Assembly: GCF_020171625.1 (NCBI RefSeq) | Contig: NZ_JAIUZY010000012.1 | Span: forward strand, 98,458-162,457 | Length of the DNA: 64,000 nucleotides | Reading direction: 5' to 3' | DNA from: Salipiger bermudensis | GTDB lineage: Bacteria > Pseudomonadota > Alphaproteobacteria > Rhodobacterales > Rhodobacteraceae | Shown: positions 8,899-15,894 of the stretch, piece by piece | Layout: the number at the start of each line of letters is the position of its first letter | Position numbering within the stretch: the first letter of the stretch is position 1 | Program-made: the position numbers and the translations under genes | Notes under the pieces: generated by a model | What the model was told of the DNA's origin: nothing | Databases searched by the model: none | What the model saw: the letters and a program-made list of their open reading frames with translations, nothing else

Positions 8899-9229
8899 AT
8901 TCGGCCTTTTCCCTATGTCCTGTGACAACCTGTCTTAACCCTATTTCTGGGGTCGTGACCGGGAAAGCCACCAAATGTTAAGCATCTGACAAGATATAGG
9001 AGAAGCCGAAGCGCCGAGCGCTATATAGGGATTGCGGGCGCGGCGGGTCAACGCCTTGTATTTGCCTGATAAATATCACCGAGCCAAGAGGGGGATTGCG
9101 CAAAATCCCCCTCCACACCCTCGGACTTTCCTTAACATTCAGAAAAAAACGTGTGGATATAATGGAGAAGCGCCCGCCGGCAACACTAGATGTGGTGAAA
9201 TCTGCAACAGTGAGCCCGGGAATAGGGAC
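8899..9229. other. 331-bp intergenic gap with one strong stem-loop
   Basis: This gap lies between the 3' end of motB and the start of the unknown gene at 8898 (both on -). It is locally AT-richer, holds probable promoter sequence for the reverse operon (aaatgttaagcatctgac near 8973) and contains the perfect hairpin at 9088-9113. I see no convincing gene in it. Confidence 0.5.
9088..9113. terminator. Perfect 10-bp stem-loop downstream of motB
   Basis: Arms GAGGGGGATT (9088-9097) and AATCCCCCTC (9104-9113) enclose a 6-nt loop. It is placed where motB transcription on - would end. No T-run follows on either strand, so it is either a non-canonical terminator or an mRNA 3'-end-stabilising hairpin. 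Confidence 0.45.
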
Positions 9230-10219
9230 TCAGTCTTGCGCGGGTGCGCCTGTTAGCGCTTGCGGGTACTGCACAGAGACGCTGATGCGCCGGTTTTCCG
9301 GTGCGTCGGGCGACCCCGGTGTCAGCGGGTCGGTGTCCGCCAGACCGGAGATCCGGGTGATGCGTTCGGGGCTGACTCCGTTGGCCATAAGCACCCTGCG
9401 GGTGGCGTTGGCGCGGTCGGCTGACAGCTCCCAGTTCGAGTAGGTCGCAGAGCGCGTGTAGGGCACCGAATCGGTGTGCCCCGAGATCGTCAGTTCGTTC
9501 GGCAGATCGACGACCGCATCGGCGATGATCCGGAGCAGGTCGCGGGTGCGGTCCTGGATCCGGGCGCTCCCGGTGGCGAACATCGATTCTCCGCCCTTGT
9601 CGATGATCTGGATTTCGAGGCCGTTCTCGGTCCGGTCGAATCGCAGGTTGTCGGAATAGCTTTCGAGCTCCGGGCTGCCGACCACCTCCTGCATGATCTG
9701 CTGCTCGAGGCGATCCTGCGCCGCGTCCCAGTCCTGCCGGGCGCGCTCGGCTTCGGCCTCGGCGCGGGCGTCCTCCATCGGGTCGCTGCCCTGGTTGATC
9801 GTGGCGCTTTCCTGACGGCCCTCCGGGCGGGTATCATACTCGACCTGGATGTTGGGATTGGTGTCGCGCAGCCGGCTGTCGAACACCGCCAGCGGGTTCT
9901 CCTGACCGAAGCTCGGCAGCTGCACCGGTGTGGCCGGCCCGTCGGTTCCGCTCATCACGCCGTCGGCGGCGAGCACGGTGCCGTCGAGCAGGCCGTCGCC
10001 GCGGCCACCGCTTTGCGACAGGCTCGGGGTGAAATAGTCCGCCAGCCCGCGAAGCTTTTCCTCGTCCGAGGCGGCGAGAATCCAGAGCAGAAGGAAGAAC
10101 GCCATCATCGCCGTCATGAAGTCGGCATAGGCCACCTTCCACGCACCGCCGTGATGGCCGTGCCCGTCCTCTTCCTCGACGCGCTTGATGATGATGGTCT
10201 GCTCGTTGTTACCGGCCAT
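9230..10219 (-). CDS. motB: MotB, stator protein
   Basis: Proton-channel stator subunit anchored to peptidoglycan. The 329 residues start with a polar, His-rich cytoplasmic tail, then the single membrane segment (about 28-48) with the proton-binding aspartate at residue 33 in YADFMTAMMAFFLLLW. An OmpA-like peptidoglycan-binding domain occupies about 190-320 (ELTISGHTDSVPY). The partner motA is 2.8 kb away on the other strand, not adjacent as in most bacteria. Confidence 0.95.
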   Translation of the reverse strand: MAGNNEQTIIIKRVEEEDGHGHHGGAWKVAYADFMTAMMAFFLLLWILAASDEEKLRGLADYFTPSLSQSGGRGDGLLDGTVLAADGVMSGTDGPATPVQLPSFGQENPLAVFDSRLRDTNPNIQVEYDTRPEGRQESATINQGSDPMEDARAEAEAERARQDWDAAQDRLEQQIMQEVVGSPELESYSDNLRFDRTENGLEIQIIDKGGESMFATGSARIQDRTRDLLRIIADAVVDLPNELTISGHTDSVPYTRSATYSNWELSADRANATRRVLMANGVSPERITRISGLADTDPLTPGSPDAPENRRISVSVQYPQALTGAPAQD

Positions 10220-10229
10220 GGGCTAGGGC

Positions 10230-10658
10230 TTAAACCTGTCCGATCGGATGCGTCCGATCATACTTGCCAAGCCCGGCCTCCTTGGCGTGGGCGGCCTTCT
10301 TGCGCGAATAGCTGGGCGCCACGAGCGGGAAGTCCTCGGCCAGCCCGAAGGCAGTGCGATACTCCGCCTCGGTCATGCCATGCTCTGCCCCGAGATGGCG
10401 CTTGAGCATCTTGAAGCCGCGCCCGCAGCACAGGCAGTACACCTTGTCCTCGGTCACGGCCTGCTCAAGCGGCAGGGCGGGCTGCAGCCCCGGCGTTTCC
10501 GGGGCGCGTACCACGGTTGCCGCCTGCGGTGCTTCGTCGAACTCTCCGGCCAGCCGCCGGTATAGCGCCACGATCTCGTCGGGGCTGACATCGGGGCGCG
10601 AGGCGTAGGCCGCCACAATATGGCTGATCCTGTCCTGCATCTGATCCTCTGCACTCAT
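10230..10658 (-). CDS. MucR/Ros-family zinc-finger regulator
   Basis: A 142-residue DNA-binding regulator of the alphaproteobacterial Ros/MucR family, which controls motility, exopolysaccharide and cell-cycle genes. The prokaryotic zinc finger is intact: Cys75-x2-Cys78-x9-His88-x4-His93, followed by the family helix MTEAEYRTAFGL and a LVAPSYS segment. The ATG at 10658 gives the usual family length; an upstream in-frame start would add 24 basic residues. Its stop lies 11 bp before motB on the same strand, so the two are probably co-transcribed. Confidence 0.88.
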   Translation of the reverse strand: MSAEDQMQDRISHIVAAYASRPDVSPDEIVALYRRLAGEFDEAPQAATVVRAPETPGLQPALPLEQAVTEDKVYCLCCGRGFKMLKRHLGAEHGMTEAEYRTAFGLAEDFPLVAPSYSRKKAAHAKEAGLGKYDRTHPIGQV

Positions 10659-10778
10659 GCTAAGGTACCTGCCTTTATTCTTGTACTTGTTGGACCGGGA
10701 GCGCTGTCGCCCCGCTGGTCGCAAGTTCATCCGAGGGCTTGTGAAGTATAATTAGAGGCCCTCCGCGGTTTTCCAAGC

Positions 10779-11054
10779 TTATCCTTGGAGCTTCATGGAT
10801 TTGGCGGCATTTCGCCGAGCCGCATAGGCCGCCGACACCATGGGGTAGTCGTCCGGAAGGCCCCACTTCTTGCGATACTCTTCCGGGCTCATGCCCAATG
10901 TCTCGCGCAGATGGCGCCGCAGAAGGGGACGCCGCTGCCCGGTTTCGAGGCAAAGCAATGTGCCCGGCCGGTCGTCACCAATGGCGAACTGTGGCTGACC
11001 TCCGCGGCGCGCGCGGACCAGACGTTGTAATATGTGGCGCAGGTTAATCCTCAT
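10779..11054 (-). CDS. Short MucR-like regulator with a degenerate zinc finger
   Basis: A 91-residue MucR-like protein. The C-terminal family signature is clear (MSPEEYRKKWGLPDDYPMVS, 55-74). The zinc site is broken: Cys35 and His48 are kept, but the second Cys is Thr38 and the last His is Leu53. It is shorter than normal MucR and starts directly with a basic helix. It lies 120 bp upstream of the intact MucR gene on the same strand. It may bind DNA without zinc or act through hetero-oligomers. Confidence 0.78.
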   Translation of the reverse strand: MRINLRHILQRLVRARRGGQPQFAIGDDRPGTLLCLETGQRRPLLRRHLRETLGMSPEEYRKKWGLPDDYPMVSAAYAARRNAAKSMKLQG

Positions 11055-11212
11055 ACCCGGCTCTCTTCTTGTTGTTACTTGTTAAGCGCGATGACGTCGT
11101 GGCCTTGTCATCGGTTTAGAAATAGGAAGGTAAGGTTAATCGTTGGTGAAAAGTTTCAAAATTCTGCGCGAATCTTGCCAGCGCATGGACACAATACAAT
11201 CAGAACGGTCAG

Positions 11213-11878
11213 ATGAAGAAAAGAGCTTCCTTCTCGGTCGTGCTGGAGCGCGACACCGCCCGCCGGAATGACTGGGCGGACCTGTTGAGGGCCGCCGGGT
11301 TGCGCCGCGTTCTCCGCCGCGCCCGCCCGGCTGAAATGAGCGAACTGATCGCGCCGGATGCGCCGCTCAGCGCGATGATCGTCGGGCTGACGGCGCACGG
11401 GCCGCGCGATGATGCCATGCTGTCGCTGATTGCGAGCGTCCGCAGACAGGTTCCGGGCGCGGTGATCCTTGCGGTCGACCACGGCAATCGCCCGCGCGGC
11501 GCCGCCGAGGCCTTTGCCGCCGGGGCCGACGATGCCCTGCGCGCCGATCACGATCCCTCCGAGCTGCGCGCCCGGCTGGCCGCGCGCCTGCAAAACGCCG
11601 CGCAGGGCGGGCAGCGCGCCGCGTGGCTGGCGCAGCTCGGGCTGACGCCGCTCGAGGAACGCATCTTCTCGGTGCTGAACGCGCGCCGCAACGAGATCGT
11701 CAGCCGCCCGGCGCTGGCCGAGGCCCTGGGCGAAGAGGAGTGGCGCTACGGGGATCGGCGGATCGACGTTCATATCGCCCGCATCCGACGCAAGCTCGAC
11801 GCCCATTTCGAGGGCGCGGTGACGCTCCGGACGGTGCGCGCGCAAGGTTATGTGATGGACGGCGAGCCGCGGTCCTGA
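11213..11878 (+). CDS. OmpR-type response regulator with a non-phosphorylatable receiver
   Basis: A 221-residue protein with a receiver-like fold (about 1-120) and a winged-helix OmpR-type DNA-binding domain (about 140-217; LTPLEERIFSVLNARRNEIVSR, DVHIARIRRKLD and VRAQGYVM). The receiver lacks the usual phospho-acceptor Asp: the equivalent strand reads SAMIVGLTAHGP. The switch Lys is also absent. It probably works without a kinase, like other orphan flagellar regulators in alphaproteobacteria. It is divergent from the MucR pair. No histidine kinase is nearby. Confidence 0.8.
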   Translation: MKKRASFSVVLERDTARRNDWADLLRAAGLRRVLRRARPAEMSELIAPDAPLSAMIVGLTAHGPRDDAMLSLIASVRRQVPGAVILAVDHGNRPRGAAEAFAAGADDALRADHDPSELRARLAARLQNAAQGGQRAAWLAQLGLTPLEERIFSVLNARRNEIVSRPALAEALGEEEWRYGDRRIDVHIARIRRKLDAHFEGAVTLRTVRAQGYVMDGEPRS

Positions 11879-11888
11879 TCGGGGAGTG

Positions 11889-12932
11889 TCAGTCCGCGCT
11901 GTCATCGAAGGCGACGAGGCTTACCGCCGCCGCCGGTCGGTCCGGGCTCGCGACCGCATTGATCACCGTTCCGGCGGTCAGCCCGACACCGGTCAGCAGC
12001 ACCACCGCGACGCGCAGCGGCGTGAGGAAGCGGCGGCGGCGCACCGGTGCCTTGAGGTCCGCCTCGGACACCGCGGGCTCGGGTTCGGGGATCACCGCGC
12101 CCGGCGCGACGAACACGCCCTGCGCGGTGATGGTCACCTCGGCCACCCGCGCCGCGCCCGAGAACCGGGCCCGCAGCCCGGCGGGGAAGCGCTCCTCGGG
12201 GATGTCGATCACCAGAGGCTCGCCCGGCTGCCATCCCTCGACCGCCTTGCGCGGCAAAACGAAGCGCGACAGGTCATCGCGAAAGCCCACCTCCTGCACC
12301 AGACGGGTGCAGGTCTTGATGTCGACCAGCTCGGGCGCCAGCGACAGACGCACTCCCCGGCGTCCGAGCCGCAGCTCGCCCTCGGCAAAGAAGCACTCGA
12401 CCTCCGAGATCGCCTCGGCCGGGACATAGCCCTGGGGGATGACGGGCGCCTTCGGACGAGGCTGCCGCTTGGCGCGAACCTCCGACAGATGCAGCCGCGG
12501 CCGCCAGAAGAACGGCTCGGAGCTCGGCGCCGGGCTCTTCGGCGCGGCAGCGCGGGCGGCCTCTTTCTCGCGACGCTCGCGCGCCTTGCGATCCTGCTCG
12601 AAGTGGTAGTTGATCAGGTAGTCGGCGGCCATCTCGGCGAGGTCATCCTCGTCCGCGACCAGTGCCAGAAGCTTCTGCTCGTCCGAGAACATCACGCGCC
12701 GGGTCGGATAGCCCTCGATCGGTGGCACCACGGCGAACTCACCCGAACCGCGATCCAGCAACGCGCCGGCCTTGCGCAGCACGGAGCGGCCTTCGTCGTG
12801 ATGATGCAGCAGCATCTCGCAGGTGCCGGCATCGTCGAGGCACAGCACCAGACCGATCTCCTCGGGCCAGTCCTCGAACACGTTGCCGAGGTCAGCCGCA
12901 TCGAAAAAGTAAGCCAGCTTCTCGGCGATCAT
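11889..12932 (-). CDS. Unknown protein with a C-terminal membrane segment
   Basis: A 347-residue product from the ATG at 12932; a TTG at 12947 preceded by AAGGA is a credible alternative. The N-terminal part (about 1-110) is acidic and globular, a Lys/Arg/Glu-rich linker follows (about 112-150), then a PilZ-like or beta-rich stretch (about 170-280) and one membrane segment near 300-322. I do not recognise the family. Its setting between a flagellar regulator and motA suggests a role at the motor or stator. It converges on the response regulator gene. Confidence 0.55.
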   Translation of the reverse strand: MIAEKLAYFFDAADLGNVFEDWPEEIGLVLCLDDAGTCEMLLHHHDEGRSVLRKAGALLDRGSGEFAVVPPIEGYPTRRVMFSDEQKLLALVADEDDLAEMAADYLINYHFEQDRKARERREKEAARAAAPKSPAPSSEPFFWRPRLHLSEVRAKRQPRPKAPVIPQGYVPAEAISEVECFFAEGELRLGRRGVRLSLAPELVDIKTCTRLVQEVGFRDDLSRFVLPRKAVEGWQPGEPLVIDIPEERFPAGLRARFSGAARVAEVTITAQGVFVAPGAVIPEPEPAVSEADLKAPVRRRRFLTPLRVAVVLLTGVGLTAGTVINAVASPDRPAAAVSLVAFDDSAD

Positions 12933-13067
12933 GGTCTGCTGTCCCAACTGTCCTTATATTTCCCAATCTATCCTTGTTTATACTTGAACGAAAGTCAAAT
13001 TTACTTATGAATTAACATCGATTGCCGGCCTTCCGGCGTGGTGACCACAACGCAGAGACCGTACCCG

Positions 13068-13934
13068 ATGACGATGATACTGGGACTTGCCATTGTGTTC
13101 GGCCTTGTCTTCGGAGGCTTCATGCTTTCGGGCGGCAAGATGGACATCGTGCTGCACGCCCTGCCCTTCGAGGGCATGATGATCGGCGGCGCGGCGATCG
13201 GAGCCTTCGTCATCGCCAACAGCGTCGACGTGATCAAGAAATCCGCCCGTGGCGTCGTCAAGGTGCTGAAGGGGCCGCGCTGGAAGTCCAAGGATTACGG
13301 CGACCTGCTCAACCTGATGTACGAGCTCACCCGCATCTACAAGGCCAAGGGCATCCTTGCGCTCGACAGCCACATCGAGTCGCCTTCCGACAGCGACATC
13401 TTCAACCGCTACCCGCGCATCGCGGAGGATCACTTTGCCATCGACCTGATCCGCGACAGCTTCCGCATGTTGTCGATGCAGTTCGACGACAAGTACGCGA
13501 CCGAGGATGTCATCAACCGCAAGATCAAGAAGCACCACCACGAGTCGCTGGCCTCGGTGCACGCGATCCAGCAGGTGGCCGACGGTCTGCCGGCGATCGG
13601 CATCGTCGCGGCCGTGCTCGGGGTGATCAAGACCATGTCCTCGATCGACCAGCCTCCCGAGATCCTTGGCAAGATGATCGGCGGCGCGCTGGTCGGCACC
13701 TTCCTCGGGGTGTTTCTCGCCTATTGCATGGTGCAGCCGATCTCGGGCCGGCTGAAGCAGATCGAGGAAGAGGATGGCGCCTTCTACATGATCATCCGCG
13801 ACATCTTCGTCGCCATGGTGTCGGATCATCCGCCGAGCATCTGCGTCGAGATCGGTCGCGGCAACATTCCGACCCGGATGCAGCCCGATTTCTACGCGGT
13901 CGAGGCGGCGCAGAAAGAGCTGCCGGCGGCATGA
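13068..13934 (+). CDS. motA: MotA, stator protein
   Basis: Inner-membrane stator subunit that couples proton flow to torque. From the ATG at 13068 the product has 288 residues with four membrane segments (about 3-20, 33-51, 174-190 and 205-224), Pro175 in ADGLPAIGIVAAVLG and Pro224, equivalent to the functional prolines of E. coli MotA, and a charged cytoplasmic loop. In-frame GTG codons at 13038 and 13041 are less likely starts. Its stop overlaps the next start (ATGA), forming a three-gene operon. Confidence 0.95.
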   Translation: MTMILGLAIVFGLVFGGFMLSGGKMDIVLHALPFEGMMIGGAAIGAFVIANSVDVIKKSARGVVKVLKGPRWKSKDYGDLLNLMYELTRIYKAKGILALDSHIESPSDSDIFNRYPRIAEDHFAIDLIRDSFRMLSMQFDDKYATEDVINRKIKKHHHESLASVHAIQQVADGLPAIGIVAAVLGVIKTMSSIDQPPEILGKMIGGALVGTFLGVFLAYCMVQPISGRLKQIEEEDGAFYMIIRDIFVAMVSDHPPSICVEIGRGNIPTRMQPDFYAVEAAQKELPAA

Positions 13935-14200
13935 TCCGCCGGCCCCCCCTGCCCTGCCTGTTGGTCCTCGCCGGGGTCGCCTCGGCGGCGGACGCGCCCG
14001 CCCCTCCGCTGGGCGTTTCCCAGGAGACCAGCTTCACCTCCGCCGCGGTCGGTGGGCGCTTCACCGACCTGCCGCCGTCGGAATACGGCTTTCCCGTCGA
14101 GATCCTCGCCCAGATGCGCATCCGACTGGGTGGCGAGCCGCCTGCCCCGGAGCCGGTCGTGGAGCAGACGCCAGCGCAAGAGCCCTCCGATGGCCACTGA
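13931..14200 (+). CDS. Small exported protein in the motA operon
   Basis: An 89-residue product with a Sec-type signal (PCLLVLAGVASA, cleaved near residue 20) and a Pro-rich mature part ending in a Glu/Pro tail. The start overlaps the motA stop (ATGA) and the stop lies inside the fliJ-like gene, so its expression is coupled to both. I do not recognise a family. A periplasmic accessory to the stator or rod is a reasonable guess. Confidence 0.62.
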   Translation: MIRRPPLPCLLVLAGVASAADAPAPPLGVSQETSFTSAAVGGRFTDLPPSEYGFPVEILAQMRIRLGGEPPAPEPVVEQTPAQEPSDGH

Positions 14201-14618
14201 CGCCGCCCGGCGCCGCCTCAAGGCGCTCGACGTGATGGAACGCCTCAAGCGGCTCGACACCGAGCGAGAGGCTCGCAGCACCGCGCAGCTGCGCGATCGG
14301 ATGGCCCGGCTCGATTCGGAAAAACAGGCTCTATTGCAGCGTCTTTCGGGTGAATCGCGGATCGAGGGCCTTGAGGGCGCGCCCTATCTCGGCCGCTTCA
14401 TTCGCTCGATCCGCGCCGAGGTCGACCGGATTTCGCACGAAGCGGCGATCCTCGCACCCGAGGTTGCCGCCGCCGAGGCTCGGCTGCGTGATGCGCTTTC
14501 GGAACAGAAAACCTTCGAAATTCTGCGTCTTAAGCGGATTACTGAAGAACGCGTCGCACAGAAGAAACGTGAGGACAGGGATCTGGACGAGCTGTCGCTG
14601 ATGCGCTGGCGCCGCTAG
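14190..14618 (+). CDS. FliJ-like coiled-coil export protein
   Basis: A 142-residue, highly charged, almost entirely helical protein with heptad-like Leu/Ala spacing, e.g. ALDVMERLKRLDTEREARST and RLDSEKQALLQRLS. Size, charge and coiled-coil form match FliJ, the central stalk of the flagellar export ATPase FliI; FliJ proteins diverge strongly, so family rather than sequence identity is the basis. It overlaps the small exported protein gene by 11 bp. In block B the first gene is fliI, which supports the idea that the two were once neighbours. Confidence 0.6.
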   Translation: MATDAARRRLKALDVMERLKRLDTEREARSTAQLRDRMARLDSEKQALLQRLSGESRIEGLEGAPYLGRFIRSIRAEVDRISHEAAILAPEVAAAEARLRDALSEQKTFEILRLKRITEERVAQKKREDRDLDELSLMRWRR

Positions 14619-14660
14619 ACCTCGTTTCGAAGGTAGTGTCGCAAGGATACGCAGGCACTA

Positions 14661-14757
14661 GACTCAGGACCCATCGACTTGGGTGGGCGAGCGTGATTCA
14701 TAGTTCGAAAAGGTGTCGTGAACATGTCTGGTCTTTTCTGATTGGGGAATGCGCAGA
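14661..14757 (+). mobile_element. IS5-family left-end remnant
   Basis: From GACTCAGGACCCAT (14661) through an ATG at 14724 the sequence resembles the left end and 5' leader of IS5-family elements common in this group. The reading frame starts MSGLF-stop-LGNAQR, close to the usual MSDLFWL(T/S)D(A/E)Q start, with the conserved Trp codon TGG changed to TGA. Only about 11 codons of transposase similarity remain. The call rests on remembered family patterns. Confidence 0.45.
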
Positions 14758-14779
14758 GGTGACGTCCATGGACGTCACC
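14758..14779. repeat. Perfect 22-bp palindrome
   Basis: The arm GGTGACGTCCA is followed immediately by its reverse complement. It begins exactly where recognisable IS5 similarity ends, in a 349-bp gap (14619-14967) without a convincing gene. Confidence 0.6.
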
Positions 14780-14967
14780 CTGGTGTTCCCTGGCAAGAGC
14801 AAGATCAAGCCCGGCGACGCTGACGATATGCTTCGCATGGACTGGCTATATGCGCTCGCGGTGGCGTTGATGACGTGACCGCCCTCCTCACGGCATCGAT
14901 GTGCCAAGGTGGGTCTGCGATGATCCACAAAGCAGGACGGTCACATTACCGACACCCACTAGACGTT

Positions 14968-15876
14968 TCAGGCGACTTGGTCCGGAACTCTGTCACCTCT
15001 GAACCAAGCATCAAGGTTATCAAGTACACGGTCGCCCATCATGCGGCGTGTGACCTCGGTAGCCGAGCCGACGTGCGGCAGCAGCACCGTGTTGGGCAGG
15101 TCGACTAAAGCCTGCGGCACCTGCGGCTCGTGCTCGAACACGTCGAGTCCCGCCGCGCCGAGCCGGCCCGACGCCAGCGCCGCGATCAGTGCCGTCTCGT
15201 CGACCACCGAGCCGCGCGCCACGTTCACCAGGATCCCGTCCGGGCCAAGCGCGTCCAGCACCTTTGCACTTACAAGCCCCTCGGTTGCGGCGCCGCCCGG
15301 TACGATCACCACCAGCGCGTCGCAGGCCTGCGCCAGTGACAGGGCGTCGGGGTGGTAGGCGTAGGGTACGTCGCGCGGGGTGCGTGTGGCATAGGCCACC
15401 TCGAGCTTCATGGCGGTGAGCCGCGCCGCGATGGCAAGGCCGATGCGGCCAAGGCCGAGGATGCCGATCCGGCGCCCGCGCAGCGAACGGGTCAGCGGGT
15501 ATGATTTCGTGGTCCAGTGGCCGGCGCGCAGGTAAGAGTCGGCTTGAGGAAGCTGGCGCGAGGTGGCGATCAGCAGCCCCACGGCGAGGTCGGCGACCTC
15601 CTCGGTCAGGACATCGGGCGTGTTGGTGACGGCGACGCCGCGCGCCTGCGCCGCCGCCACGTCGATGCTGTCATAGCCGACGCCGAACTTGGCGACGATC
15701 TCGAGCTTGGGGAAGCGATCCATGACCGCCGCGTCGACCTTGCTCGGCCCCGAAAGCGCGATCGCCCGCACCTCGGTGTCGCGTCCGGTGTCGTCCGGGC
15801 CAAGCAATTCGTAGCCGTCCAAGCGGCCCTCGCTGGTCGGGAAGGCGCGCGGCAGGTAGAGAAGCGGTCTGGTCAT
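14968..15876 (-). CDS. D-2-hydroxyacid dehydrogenase (NAD(P)-dependent)
   Basis: Oxidises or reduces a 2-hydroxy/2-oxo acid pair, probably on sugar-acid intermediates. The 302 residues have the catalytic N-part (KFGVGYDSIDVAAAQARGV), the Rossmann motif GLGRIG and the family triad: Arg in NVARGSVVDE, Glu in FEHEP and His in LLPHVGSAT. It is closest in feel to glyoxylate/hydroxypyruvate or 2-ketogluconate reductases. It is the last gene of the six-gene reverse operon, 18 bp after the dehydratase. Confidence 0.88.
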   Translation of the reverse strand: MTRPLLYLPRAFPTSEGRLDGYELLGPDDTGRDTEVRAIALSGPSKVDAAVMDRFPKLEIVAKFGVGYDSIDVAAAQARGVAVTNTPDVLTEEVADLAVGLLIATSRQLPQADSYLRAGHWTTKSYPLTRSLRGRRIGILGLGRIGLAIAARLTAMKLEVAYATRTPRDVPYAYHPDALSLAQACDALVVIVPGGAATEGLVSAKVLDALGPDGILVNVARGSVVDETALIAALASGRLGAAGLDVFEHEPQVPQALVDLPNTVLLPHVGSATEVTRRMMGDRVLDNLDAWFRGDRVPDQVA

Positions 15877-15894
15877 GGGCCCTCCGGGGTTGGC

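Noticed and set aside
14636..14878. An 80-codon + frame in the gap after fliJ-like
   Set aside because: It starts with an unusual codon, crosses the palindrome and the IS5 remnant, and resembles nothing known.
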